Assembly (NCBI RefSeq): GCF_019972835.1
Contig: NZ_BPPB01000008.1
Location: 1-64,000, forward strand
Origin: Lactobacillus laiwuensis
Lineage (GTDB): Bacteria; Bacillota; Bacilli; Lactobacillales; Lactobacillaceae
Direction of reading: 5' to 3'
Length of the DNA stretch: 64,000 bases
The notes under the pieces: model-generated
Told to the model about the DNA's origin: nothing
Database searches by the model: none
Seen by the model: only the letters and a program-made list of their open reading frames with translations
Position numbers and translations under genes: made by a program
Part shown: positions 42,274 to 50,782 of the stretch, one piece after another
How positions within the stretch are numbered: position 1 is the first letter of the stretch
Layout: each line of letters begins with the position of its first letter

Positions 42274-43203
42274 CTACTTTTTAATTGACTCAGCAATTTT
42301 TTCATATTTACGAACAGTGTCATAGTCACTATCTTTAGCTTTGACATATCCTTCGTGCGAATAAACGCGTTCGATTACTTTTTTACCTTCTTTAGATTTA
42401 CCAATGGCAATAAATGCATTAGCTAACTTTTCCCGGAAGGATTTTGACAAACTCGGGATGACAGAAATAGTGTCATTAGGAATTTCCGTTGTGTAATAAA
42501 TTGGTACAACTTGGGACTTAATCTTAGGGTTGTCTTTAATAACATTATTACGGGCATCCTCAAAAACAAAGGCTGCATCAGTATCTTTATTTAAAACATT
42601 TAGAACTGCTTGATCATGTCCAGTTGTAGTAACCAGCTTACAGCTACGAGGAACATCCAGTCCCTTTTGCTTTAGTTCAGCAACTGGGAAAATATAACCA
42701 GAAGTTGAAGTTGGGCTTTGAATTGAAATTTTCTTACCTTTAAGATCCCTCCAGCTCTTAATACCAGAGTCTTTTCTAACTAGAATTTCGGAATGAAAAG
42801 TATGAACTAACTTTTTAGTCCAATTACCATCTGGTCTGGTTAAACCAAAACGCTCTGACTGTAATAAAACATCGGCTGCATGCTGTTTATGCGCTTGCAC
42901 ATAGTCATCACCTGGTAAAAAACCGACATCTATTTTTTTAGATTTCATTGCTTCTACCAGTGCGTTACCACTTGTTGAAACTGAAACGTGAACTGGAATT
43001 CCCAGACGCTTAGATAGCATTTTTTCTAATGGTTTGGCCTTAGTCTCCAAAGTATTCGCAGAAACGCTCGGTACGAACTGCACGTTGAGAGACTTTGGGG
43101 TACCGCTATCAGCTTGTTTTTTAGCTGAGTTAGAGCACCCAGCAAGTAAAGCAGTGCCCAAAACTGCAATAGCACCAACTAAAAACTTCTTAAATTTTGG
43201 CAT
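42274..43203 (-). CDS. PhnD-like substrate-binding lipoprotein, orphan
   Basis: 309 residues. The lipobox LLAGC puts the acylated cysteine at C23, so it is a membrane-anchored extracellular protein. The mature part matches the PhnD/transferrin-like periplasmic binding family for phosphonate/phosphite-type ligands: LNVQFVPSVSANTLETKAKPLEKMLSKRLG, VGFLPGDDYVQA, LKGKKISIQSPTSTSGYIFPVAEL and DAAFVFEDAR. No ATPase or permease gene adjoins, so partner proteins must be elsewhere or absent. AGGAGG lies five bases before the ATG at 43203; the longer frame starts inside the upstream terminator hairpin. Confidence 0.82.
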   Translation of the reverse strand: MPKFKKFLVGAIAVLGTALLAGCSNSAKKQADSGTPKSLNVQFVPSVSANTLETKAKPLEKMLSKRLGIPVHVSVSTSGNALVEAMKSKKIDVGFLPGDDYVQAHKQHAADVLLQSERFGLTRPDGNWTKKLVHTFHSEILVRKDSGIKSWRDLKGKKISIQSPTSTSGYIFPVAELKQKGLDVPRSCKLVTTTGHDQAVLNVLNKDTDAAFVFEDARNNVIKDNPKIKSQVVPIYYTTEIPNDTISVIPSLSKSFREKLANAFIAIGKSKEGKKVIERVYSHEGYVKAKDSDYDTVRKYEKIAESIKK

Positions 43204-43232
43204 GATTTCCTCCTGATCTGGAAATATAGCAA

Positions 43233-43379
43233 TCAAAAAAGACTTAGCATTTCACGTTGCATGATAATGCTAAGTCCATTAATGATCATATTAAAAAACA
43301 GCAACAACAGATTGTTCAGATAAGAAAGCCGCACTTCCCCCATAGCAAATTGCTCAAAATTTTGAGTTAACACATGCAT
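43233..43379 (-). CDS. Possible short membrane ORF in the PhnD leader
   Basis: 48 residues from the ATG at 43379 (64 if a TTG at 43427 is used), with a weak GAGAGG site. The product has one hydrophobic stretch (LSYLNNLLLLFFNMIINGLS). The last codons and stop lie inside the terminator hairpin at 43235-43275. It may be a genuine small protein, a leader peptide or a relic of a transporter permease; no family is recognised. Confidence 0.35.
   Translation of the reverse strand: MHVLTQNFEQFAMGEVRLSYLNNLLLLFFNMIINGLSIIMQREMLSLF
43235..43275 (-). terminator. Strong terminator hairpin in the PhnD leader (attenuator candidate)
   Basis: On the minus strand a perfect 11-bp stem GACTTAGCATT/AATGCTAAGTC with a 13-base loop is followed by six T residues. 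It ends only about 32 bases before the phnD start, so it either ends the upstream short transcript or attenuates phnD expression. Confidence 0.75.
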
Positions 43380-43488
43380 ATGGATAAATCTACCTCTCTT
43401 TCTTAGTCTAAGAAAATAATAGCACAATATTGAGAGTTATTACAGTAGTTTTATTTTCAAAATATGTTATTTTATTCATTTAAAATAA

Positions 43489-43500
43489 GAAAGCGCTTTC
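43489..43500. promoter_or_regulatory. Palindromic cre-like box downstream of IIC
   Basis: GAAAGCGCTTTC is a perfect 12-bp palindrome fitting the cre core. It lies just after the stop of the IIC gene and about 60 bases before a likely -10 (TATTAT) of the phnD-side transcript; the target is uncertain. Confidence 0.5.
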
Positions 43501-43515
43501 CAAATAAATTAAAAG

Positions 43516-44304
43516 CTAAAATTCATCGAAACCATCATCATTCTCTTCTTCTACATCTATATTAGCTTTTTTATTTTTATCCTGATCAAAGAAAATATAC
43601 ATGATGGCAGCCATAATTACTGCAAAGATAGCTACTCCAGTAGTGGAAATTTTACTATATGCCACCAGGAAGAAGCCTAAAAAGAAGAAAGCTACAACTT
43701 TTTTATTCATCATCATTTGCGCCAGCATTGCAAAACCGAGTAACGGAAGCAAACCAGCTGCTATGTTCATACCTGTTTGCACAAACGGTGGAATAATGTT
43801 TAATAATTTTGCTACTGTTGCTGAACCAAAATAAAAAGCTAGTGGATTGAAAATAATTCCTGGCCAATTTTGTGCCCAGCCTGATAGCAACATGTCTCGC
43901 GTTATCGCGCGCGTATCTCCTTTATCCGCATCTTTATCACAACGGTGAATTAATAGTAACATCACGGGTTGTCCAACAGCAGTATTAAGTGCCAACATCA
44001 CCGTTGCAATCGGAATTCCTAAAGTTAAAGCAGCCGCTGCATTAGCATGCGACTCAATCGCTAAGGAAATCCCTAAAACCGTTCCAGCTATTAAATCAGG
44101 AGGATTATATGCTCCAATTGAGACTGCACCGATCATGGCAAGTTCAAGCGTTGCCCCCATGACAATGCCATCTTGCAAATCTCCTAGAACTAGGCCAACC
44201 AAGGGACCTAAAATTATAGGTCTTTGCAAATAGCTGGTTCCTAATAACCATTCTGAATATCCTAGAAAATTAATCAAAAAGATTAGTATTGTTTTTACAA
44301 TCAT
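43516..44304 (-). CDS. PTS mannose-family IIC, first paralogue
   Basis: 262 residues from the ATG at 44304. Very similar to the IIC at 48338-49135 (by eye about three quarters of positions are the same): LGYSEWLLGTSYLQRPIILG, VLGDLQDGIVMGATLELAMIGAVSIGAYNPPDL, MMMNKKVVAFFFLGFFLVAYSKISTTGVAIFAVIMA. It follows IIA by 15 bases, but no IIB, IID or SIS gene follows here. The acidic tail ends DGFDEF as in the paralogue. It thus looks like a duplicated copy joined with the only IIA of the cluster. Confidence 0.92.
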   Translation of the reverse strand: MIVKTILIFLINFLGYSEWLLGTSYLQRPIILGPLVGLVLGDLQDGIVMGATLELAMIGAVSIGAYNPPDLIAGTVLGISLAIESHANAAAALTLGIPIATVMLALNTAVGQPVMLLLIHRCDKDADKGDTRAITRDMLLSGWAQNWPGIIFNPLAFYFGSATVAKLLNIIPPFVQTGMNIAAGLLPLLGFAMLAQMMMNKKVVAFFFLGFFLVAYSKISTTGVAIFAVIMAAIMYIFFDQDKNKKANIDVEEENDDGFDEF

Positions 44305-44318
44305 TTTATCCACACTTT

Positions 44319-44744
44319 TTAAAAACTATCAAAATCATCTAGTGCATCCTTAGACGTTTCAGTGTTTAAATTATCAAAATTCACAATTCCTTCTTTAGCA
44401 GCCTCTATACTTTTGTTTATAACTTCAGAAACATTTGTTTCATTGGAAGTTAAAAACTGCAGTAAAAAAGGTAAATTAATACCAGCTACCAGATGCAATC
44501 TATCACTAGAAGCAACAATTTTCTGTAAATCAGTATTTACACTACCACCAGCAATATCAGTTCCAAAAACTATGTCGCCTTTATTATTATTAATAATTGT
44601 CTTAACAGCTTTGGGAAAATCTTTACATTCTGGTGTATAGGCACATATTGCGTATAAATCATTTCGCTTTCCCATAATAAATTCTGTAGACATTTTTAAT
44701 CCTTTTGCAAAATATCCGTGTGTTGCAATTACAAATTTTGTCAT
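44319..44744 (-). CDS. PTS mannose-family IIA (split cluster)
   Basis: 141 residues from the ATG at 44744, which has GGAGG upstream. Phosphohistidine H9 in FVIATHGYFAKG; TDIAGGSVNTDL and NLPFLLQF follow. It is the only IIA of the 43.5-50.8 kb cluster, so it probably serves the distant IIB-IIC-IID set as well as the neighbouring IIC. Confidence 0.93.
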   Translation of the reverse strand: MTKFVIATHGYFAKGLKMSTEFIMGKRNDLYAICAYTPECKDFPKAVKTIINNNKGDIVFGTDIAGGSVNTDLQKIVASSDRLHLVAGINLPFLLQFLTSNETNVSEVINKSIEAAKEGIVNFDNLNTETSKDALDDFDSF

Positions 44745-44759
44745 TATTTCCTCCAAAGT

Positions 44760-44870
44760 ATTGGTATAATTACTAGACCAATTTTGCTTTTTGCTATACC
44801 ATTAAAATATCATTATCTATGCACCTAATCTGAAAAAATATTCTTCAGAATTGCTAACACTTCAGTGTTA
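44760..44870. promoter_or_regulatory. Operators between IIA and the tandem GntR genes
   Basis: ATTGGT (44760-44765) and ACCAAT (44777-44782) form an inverted repeat around ATAATTACTAG; the half-site TATACCA recurs at 44795-44801. The same TGGTATA/TATACCA half-sites occur at the promoter of the second operon (50783-50814). A separate inverted repeat TAACACT-TC-AGTGTTA (44855-44870) lies nearer the GntR start and may be the autoregulatory site. Confidence 0.6.
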
Positions 44871-44915
44871 AGCTAATATTAAGTTATCTAATATTGACAA
44901 GGAAGAGCTATTAAA

Positions 44916-45635
44916 ATGTTCAATATCATAAATAAAAGCGAACTAATTGCCAAAGACATCAGGTTCCAAATTTCAAATAAAATTTACACTCACTATTTGC
45001 CTTCCGAAAGGAAGTTAGCAGATAAATATTCAGTTTCCCGAAATACAATTAGAGAGGCGCTGGAAATTTTAAAAAACAAAGGGATCATTTCTTTAATTGC
45101 TAATGATTATATTATTAATCAACCAAAAGAAGATTTAGATTGGCTAGAATTTTTTGGCAAAAAAACTCATCATATTATTCGTAATTATATTGTTAAGAAT
45201 GAAGTTTTTGAAGCTAACAAAAAGATTGCTCAAAAACTTGAAGTTCCACTTGCTACACAAATTCGTTTACTAGTTTATAAACGAACTACAAATGAACAAC
45301 AAAATAATATAACTTTATCAATTGATTACATATATGCTCCAGAAAAACTAGCCAAAAATTTACCTTTAAAGCGACTACAAGAATGTTCTTTTTGGAATTT
45401 ACTGGCTAAAAAATATCAAGGTAAAAAATTAAAAGAGTACCAAAGTTTATCAATTGAATCAGTAAATTTTGAAGATGCTAATTTATTAGATGTTCCCGTT
45501 AGGAGTAAAATTCTACAGCGCTCATCCAAAGTTTTTATTGATAATGAAATTATTTACTTTGTATCAAAGAAAATTCCGTCCAATTCACTATTAGTGTCAA
45601 TAGATAATAATTTAAAGAAAGAAAAAGAAAAATAA
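44916..45635 (+). CDS. GntR/HutC-type regulator with degenerate wing (first of overlapping pair)
   Basis: 239 residues. The helix-turn-helix is good (YLPSERKLADKYSVSRNTIREALEIL), but the wing that normally reads GxGTFV is replaced by LIANDYIINQ, and the N-terminal segment is shortened. The C-terminal half is a divergent UTRA domain (IRLLVYKRTTNEQQNNITLSIDYIYA). AAGGAAGAG lies nine bases before the ATG. Its stop overlaps the start of the next GntR by one base (TAATG), so the two are made together and may work as a pair. Confidence 0.8.
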   Translation: MFNIINKSELIAKDIRFQISNKIYTHYLPSERKLADKYSVSRNTIREALEILKNKGIISLIANDYIINQPKEDLDWLEFFGKKTHHIIRNYIVKNEVFEANKKIAQKLEVPLATQIRLLVYKRTTNEQQNNITLSIDYIYAPEKLAKNLPLKRLQECSFWNLLAKKYQGKKLKEYQSLSIESVNFEDANLLDVPVRSKILQRSSKVFIDNEIIYFVSKKIPSNSLLVSIDNNLKKEKEK

Positions 45636-46408
45636 TGAATAATCTTTATCATGCCCCTCTTTATATTCAAATAGAGGATTTGCTTGAGAAAAAAATTCTT
45701 AGTAAAAAGTATTTACCTGGATCTAAAATACCGAGTGAACGTGACTTAGCAAGACAATACGGTGTAAATCGCATGACTGTCAAAAAAGCTATAGATTCAT
45801 TGAAAAAAAAGGGATTGCTCTATCGCAAACAAGGTAGTGGCACATTTGTTACATCAGTAACTCCAGATAAAGAAAATGTATATTTTAATTTGGCTTTTAC
45901 TGATAAAAATTCTAATTCAGGAATTTCTGAATTGCTAACCAAAAATGGTATTCACTTTTCTAATGAAGTTGTTGGTACTGATCTCATTAGCAGCAACGCT
46001 TTTTTTAATGAAAAACTTAAATTAAATGACGAAAGTAAGGTCTTTGCCTTACATCGAATTCGAGAAATTAAAGAACGACCTTTTGCTATAGAATATAACT
46101 ACTTACCTGCTAAATTATTTCCGGATGCATCACAAGTCGATTTTAAGAATGTAAGTCTCTATGACTATATGGACTCTAAAAAACATAAACCCGTACATTT
46201 TTCCCAATTTATTCAAGTTATTCCAGCTTTAACAAAAGAAGCCAGATTGTTAAAAATAAAAAAAGGAGACCTTCTTTATTACATCATTTATTATGGTTAT
46301 GATGAGCAAGGTAATGCTGTTGAATATACGGAAAGTTATCTAATTTCAGAAGAATTAAATCTACAATTTACTCTTGGTGGTATTTTAGGTGAAAAAGAAA
46401 CCTATTAA
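45635..46408 (+). CDS. GntR/HutC-family regulator (second of overlapping pair)
   Basis: 257 residues. Canonical winged helix KIPSERDLARQYGVNRMTVKKAI with wing KQGSGTFVTS; UTRA about 100-250 (VFALHRIREIKERPFAIEYNYLP). Translationally coupled to the preceding regulator. Together they sit between the two arms of the split mannose-type PTS and face IIA divergently; the shared TGGTATA sites suggest they control both arms. Confidence 0.88.
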   Translation: MNNLYHAPLYIQIEDLLEKKILSKKYLPGSKIPSERDLARQYGVNRMTVKKAIDSLKKKGLLYRKQGSGTFVTSVTPDKENVYFNLAFTDKNSNSGISELLTKNGIHFSNEVVGTDLISSNAFFNEKLKLNDESKVFALHRIREIKERPFAIEYNYLPAKLFPDASQVDFKNVSLYDYMDSKKHKPVHFSQFIQVIPALTKEARLLKIKKGDLLYYIIYYGYDEQGNAVEYTESYLISEELNLQFTLGGILGEKETY

Positions 46409-46429
46409 GTATAGCTACATAGACTTGCT

Positions 46430-46468
46430 AAAAAATCGTAAAAAGATTATGACTTTTTACGATTTTTT
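46430..46468. terminator. Bidirectional terminator between gntR and the SIS gene
   Basis: A perfect 16-bp stem (AAAAAATCGTAAAAAG and its complement) with a 7-base loop serves the convergent gntR pair and the SIS/PTS operon. Confidence 0.9.
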
Positions 46469-46476
46469 CTTTTGCT

Positions 46477-47496
46477 CTAATAATCAAATTGACGATAGTA
46501 GCGACGGAAATTAAGGTCATGACCAGTATATTGTTGATACCATGATGCTAAGCGATCAGTTAAAAGCGATGTTATAATCATTGGCGAGCAAATTTGCCTA
46601 AAGTCATCATCAATTCCTTCAAATACAAAGTCTTTAGTGTCAAAAACTTCGAAACTATTTGTATGCTTTGGCAAAAAGCGTTCTACTCGTTCATCTAATG
46701 CACGATATTCGTCTTCGCCTTTGATTAAGTACACTGGTAAAGTATCATCAACTAATTCTAATGCACCGTGGAAAAAGTCAGCTGAAGTAACAGGGCGTGT
46801 GCGGACCCATTGCATTTCTTCTAAAATACACATTGAAAACATGCATGTTTCACCCCACAGCATTCCTGAGCCCACAGTCATAGTTAATGGGGCATTGTAA
46901 TATTTACGCGCAATACTCTGAGCTCTTGGTTCAAATTCTTCTCTGAATCTTAATAGGTTAGGATAAAGTTGTTTCATTTGATCTGCCCAGCGGTCGTAAT
47001 CCTTATAGTAACCCCAATTTTGATAGATACGCAAAGTTAACATAAAGTACATTAAATAGGCATTTTCACATTCAGCTAGTGAACCATTAATTGATTCTTT
47101 TAACAATTTTCCTAAGGCAGATTCTGGATTTTTGGTGAAACCATAAACATCTATTCCTTTCTGATTGCAGTACTTCACTGCTGCTACAATTTCTTTAGTA
47201 TCACCTGAATCCGAAGAAGTAAGAACCAAGGACTTATTGGTGAGATAGTTAATATCCTTTTTTACCAATAATTCACCAGCATTTTCCAAGTAAACTGGAA
47301 AATCAGATAAATGATGCAAGTATTCTGCAATTGGATACCATTCCATCCACGTGCCACCGATACCAATCATTACAATGTTTTGATATTCATTTTTAGATAA
47401 TTTATCGGCTAATTTTTCAATATTCTCTCTTTGAGCATATACATCTTTACCATTTTGCAAATATTTTTCTACATCAAAATTTTTCATTATTGTCAT
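46477..47496 (-). CDS. SIS-domain sugar-phosphate enzyme, FrlB-like (split cluster)
   Basis: 339 residues. SIS domains: MIGIGGTWMEWYPIAEYL with SSDSGDTKEIVAAV, and VGSGMLWGETCMFS; the active-site region reads TSADFFHGALELV and the C terminus FRRYYRQFDY, as in FrlB/GfrE-type deglycases. AGGAG is six bases before the ATG. Last gene of SIS-IIB-IIC-IID-SIS, 18 bases after IID. Substrate inferred as a phosphorylated amino-linked sugar. Confidence 0.75.
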   Translation of the reverse strand: MTIMKNFDVEKYLQNGKDVYAQRENIEKLADKLSKNEYQNIVMIGIGGTWMEWYPIAEYLHHLSDFPVYLENAGELLVKKDINYLTNKSLVLTSSDSGDTKEIVAAVKYCNQKGIDVYGFTKNPESALGKLLKESINGSLAECENAYLMYFMLTLRIYQNWGYYKDYDRWADQMKQLYPNLLRFREEFEPRAQSIARKYYNAPLTMTVGSGMLWGETCMFSMCILEEMQWVRTRPVTSADFFHGALELVDDTLPVYLIKGEDEYRALDERVERFLPKHTNSFEVFDTKDFVFEGIDDDFRQICSPMIITSLLTDRLASWYQQYTGHDLNFRRYYRQFDY

Positions 47497-47514
47497 TTTA
47501 TTCTCCTTTTAAAT

Positions 47515-48348
47515 CTAAGCTCCCAGAATTTTAAAGTATGCTGCCGCTATACTTACCACCAAAATAATAAACATAATTAACAACGGATTAAGCTTCTTTT
47601 TGAGCATCCAATAAGTTACACCGAATAGAGCAAGAGTAGCAATTCCAGGGAAAATGCCATCTAGTAGAGACTGCACTGTTGATGCACTCTTGCCAACACC
47701 AATCTTAGTAATGAAATTAACACTGACCATTTCTTGAGTCATGGCACCAACAACCATCATACCGATCATTGAGGCATATTTGGTGATTTTATCCATCATA
47801 CCCGAATTTTCGACATTATTAATTACATTCGACCCCAAGCTATAGCCTAAAAATGTACCATAATATCTCATAATGTAATGTGGAACATTGAATACTAAGA
47901 AAAATAATATTGGCCCTAAAATACTGCCTTTAAGAGCTAAAGTTGTTCCAATACCTGTTGCTAAAACTCTCAGAGTGCCCCAGAAAAACGAATCACCTAT
48001 GCCTGAGAGTGGACCCATCAATGCTAATTTAACCGCTGAAATAGAAGTCTCATCAAAATCTTCATTGCTAGCATTGGCTTCTTCCATTGCCACAGAAATT
48101 CCAAGTGGCAAAGTCACAATATATGGCGTCATATTGTATAATTCCAAGTTACGTTTTAAAGCATGAATGAATTTATCCTTTTGGGGATATAATTTTTTCA
48201 AAATAGGCATGATTGCCCAAGTAAAGCCAACATTCCCCATTCGCTCATAATTCCAAGAATGTTCATAAGGAATACTGCGCCAAAATAATTTAACTAAATC
48301 GGATTTGTTTATCTTCTTATCATATTTAGGTTTAATATTAAAACTCAT
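47515..48348 (-). CDS. PTS mannose-family IID (split cluster)
   Basis: 277 residues from the ATG at 48348, which overlaps the IIC stop by 11 bases. Features: LFWRSIPYEHSWNYERMGNVGFTWAI, VAMEEANA, GPLSGIGDSFFWGTL and C-terminal hydrophobic helices. It is the only IID for both IIC paralogues. Confidence 0.93.
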   Translation of the reverse strand: MSFNIKPKYDKKINKSDLVKLFWRSIPYEHSWNYERMGNVGFTWAIMPILKKLYPQKDKFIHALKRNLELYNMTPYIVTLPLGISVAMEEANASNEDFDETSISAVKLALMGPLSGIGDSFFWGTLRVLATGIGTTLALKGSILGPILFFLVFNVPHYIMRYYGTFLGYSLGSNVINNVENSGMMDKITKYASMIGMMVVGAMTQEMVSVNFITKIGVGKSASTVQSLLDGIFPGIATLALFGVTYWMLKKKLNPLLIMFIILVVSIAAAYFKILGA

Positions 48349-49135
48349 CGAAACCATCACTTTCCTGTTCTACACTTGGTTTAACATCTTTACCCTTTTG
48401 ACTCTTATCATCTCTATCAAAGAAAACGTACATTATGGCAGCCATTATTACTGCAAAAATAGCTACACCAGTAGTTGATATTTTTCCGTATGCTACTAAA
48501 AAAAAGCCGAAGAAAAAGAAAGCTATCACTTTTTTGTTCATCATCATTTGTGCCAGCATTGCAAAACCTAAGAGTGGTAATAGTCCCGCAGCAACATTCA
48601 TTCCATCTTGGACAAACTGAGGTATTATATTGAGCAACTTTGCCACGGTTGAAGAACCGAAGTAAAATGCTAAAGGTATGAAAACCAGTCCGGGCCAATC
48701 TTGAATATAACCAGCAATTAGCATGTTTCGCGTAAGTGCTTTCGTATTACCCTTTTCTGCAGCACTATCACAGCGGTGAATGAAAGCCAACATTAAGGGC
48801 TGACCAGTTGCAAGTCCTAAAGCCTGCATAATAGCAGCGATTGGAATGCCCAATGTTAGTGCTGCACCTGGAGCGGCATGGGTTTCAATAGCTAAAGAAA
48901 TACCAATTATTGAGCCAGAAACCAAATCAGGTGGATCATAAGCACCGATTGAAACAGCACCGATCATTGCAAGTTCAAGGGTTGCTCCCATAATTATTCC
49001 ACTTTGCAAGTCACCTAAAACTAGTCCCACTAAAGGGCCTAGAATGATTGGCCTTTGCAAATAACTAGTTCCAAGCAACCATTCTGAATATCCCAATAAT
49101 CCAACAAGAAAAATTAAAAAAGTTTTTAGTATCAA
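48338..49135 (-). CDS. PTS mannose-family IIC, second paralogue
   Basis: 265 residues, close paralogue of 43516-44304, including the same LGTSYLQRPIILGPLVGLVLGDLQ core and DGFDEF tail. The start is TTG at 49135 after AGGAGGTG, three bases past the IIB stop. Member of a complete IIB-IIC-IID set that lacks an IIA of its own. Confidence 0.93.
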   Translation of the reverse strand: MILKTFLIFLVGLLGYSEWLLGTSYLQRPIILGPLVGLVLGDLQSGIIMGATLELAMIGAVSIGAYDPPDLVSGSIIGISLAIETHAAPGAALTLGIPIAAIMQALGLATGQPLMLAFIHRCDSAAEKGNTKALTRNMLIAGYIQDWPGLVFIPLAFYFGSSTVAKLLNIIPQFVQDGMNVAAGLLPLLGFAMLAQMMMNKKVIAFFFFGFFLVAYGKISTTGVAIFAVIMAAIMYVFFDRDDKSQKGKDVKPSVEQESDGFDEF

Positions 49136-49138
49136 TTT

Positions 49139-49615
49139 TTACACCTCCTTTAAAAACTTTTTAGCATCGATCTTGTTTTCATTCGGTACCATTTGAATAA
49201 AAAGCTCAACTCCCTGATCTACTAGTTTTTGCATTATTTCTACATCTTCATGATCAATAAAAATACTTTTAGTCACTTGCTTTTTACTATCTTTATACGG
49301 CATATTGCCCAAATTAATTGCTTTTTCACCAATAGCTTCAACCAGTTTGGCCGCAATTGGCAGAGTTTCACATATGACAAACAACTTATATTTGTCTGTA
49401 ATTCCACTTTTTATTTGTTCAATGGCCTCATCACAAGTTTTAATAACTACTTTAGTTCCAGCTGGCTTTGCTAATCTCAACGCCTTCATGCGTAGCGGAT
49501 CTTTTTTAACAGTATCACTTACTAGCAGTAATGCGTCTGCGCCTAAAGCTTGCGTCCATGAAAAAGCAACCTGGCCGTGCAACAGCCTATAGTCAACACG
49601 AATCATCTTAATCAT
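49139..49615 (-). CDS. PTS mannose-family IIB (split cluster)
   Basis: 158 residues. Phosphohistidine H13 in VDYRLLHGQVAFSW; LGNMPYKDSKKQVTKS is family-typical. It follows the SIS gene by 21 bases and is preceded by AGGAGG-like GGAGG. Confidence 0.94.
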   Translation of the reverse strand: MIKMIRVDYRLLHGQVAFSWTQALGADALLLVSDTVKKDPLRMKALRLAKPAGTKVVIKTCDEAIEQIKSGITDKYKLFVICETLPIAAKLVEAIGEKAINLGNMPYKDSKKQVTKSIFIDHEDVEIMQKLVDQGVELFIQMVPNENKIDAKKFLKEV

Positions 49616-49636
49616 TTTTAAGCCTCCTAAGCTAAT

Positions 49637-50755
49637 TTAACTTTCATGATCTGAATCCCACTTTTGCTTGATATTTTTGATTTCTTCGTCATAATCATCT
49701 GTTTTAATTGCAATTTTTTGATCAAACTTGTCAAAATAAGGATGTGTGGCCCAAGCCTGAAGCTCGTCAGTCATTTTTGCTGCCACTAATTGCACTACTG
49801 GCAATGAATAATAGGGTTCAAAAAACCAGTTATTCACAGCTTGGGTTTTCAAGATTCTCTGATCTTTTTCCAAATTATTTGAACTAGTAATAAAAAATAC
49901 ATTTGGCGTTATTTCTTTTAATGCTTCAAATACTTCTGAGAATCTTGTTTTCCCAGAAACAGGCATATCATCAACTAAAAAGACGGTATGATTTGGCGTT
50001 AATTGCATATCCGGCCCATGAAGAAATTCTTCTAGTTCGTAGTACATTGCAGGTCTTTTTAGCGTTTCTTGAAACTTCAATGCACCTTCCCTTGCAACTC
50101 CATAATTGGGTCCATTGCCACAGAAAAAAGTAGGGTTTCTCATTGAAAGGGCAAAATAATTATTTTGAATAAATTTTTCTGTTTCCGCCATCAACTCCTT
50201 TTGGTATGAAATAGTTTGCTGTAGTTGCTTATAAAAGTCTTCTTTTTGTTGTGAATCTAGAATGCTAATTTCACAGCCCAATAACAAAAAGAACTCGACA
50301 AGTGTTTGTACGCCAACAGTCACATAATCTACGTACTCATTACCAGGACCATAATCAAAAATTTCTTGTGAGTATTTGCTCATTTGACTATCAAGATTGC
50401 CAGTTAAAGAAACTTCAAATACATCATTTTTTTGTAAATACTGCAAGCAATTAATGATATTGGTCGAAGAACCACTCTGTGATACAACAACAATAAATGT
50501 ACTTTTCTGAGACGCAATCCCAAATTGCATAACATATTCCGGTGTATGAAGATACACCGGTTTTTTGGTCATCTCTTGCAACGAATCCTGAATCATTGCC
50601 AGAGCGTTATAAGAAGAACCCGAAGCAATTAAGGTAATACTCAAATATTTCTTTTTTAAAAATAGATTTGCTACTCCGCTAATTAACTCATCCCTTTTTT
50701 GAAAATTCTCACCTAATTTTTCAGATGAATATTTCACATAATCCTGCATTCGCAT
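49637..50755 (-). CDS. SIS-domain enzyme, GfrF/GlmS-isomerase-like
   Basis: 372 residues from the ATG at 50755 (AGGAG nine bases upstream). SIS domains: LIASGSSYNALAMIQDSL with VVVSQSGSSTNIINCLQYL, and FFCGNGPNYGVAREGALKFQETL followed by YELEEFLHGPDMQL. The order E-x-x-x-H-G-P resembles the isomerase half of GlmS and GfrF-like deglycases; no glutaminase domain is present. It differs in its ending from the FrlB-like SIS proteins, giving the operon two enzyme types as in gfr loci. First gene of the operon, behind the promoter at 50804-50831. Confidence 0.75.
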   Translation of the reverse strand: MRMQDYVKYSSEKLGENFQKRDELISGVANLFLKKKYLSITLIASGSSYNALAMIQDSLQEMTKKPVYLHTPEYVMQFGIASQKSTFIVVVSQSGSSTNIINCLQYLQKNDVFEVSLTGNLDSQMSKYSQEIFDYGPGNEYVDYVTVGVQTLVEFFLLLGCEISILDSQQKEDFYKQLQQTISYQKELMAETEKFIQNNYFALSMRNPTFFCGNGPNYGVAREGALKFQETLKRPAMYYELEEFLHGPDMQLTPNHTVFLVDDMPVSGKTRFSEVFEALKEITPNVFFITSSNNLEKDQRILKTQAVNNWFFEPYYSLPVVQLVAAKMTDELQAWATHPYFDKFDQKIAIKTDDYDEEIKNIKQKWDSDHES

Positions 50756-50782
50756 TTTCAGCATCTCCTAAGTGGTTTCTTA

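Noticed and set aside
43233-43427. Intact PhnE permease gene
   Set aside because: Too short, one hydrophobic stretch only, and no binding-protein-dependent permease motif.
49637-50755. Full GlmS (glucosamine-6-P synthase)
   Set aside because: Only the isomerase-like SIS domains are present; the glutaminase domain with an N-terminal cysteine is missing.
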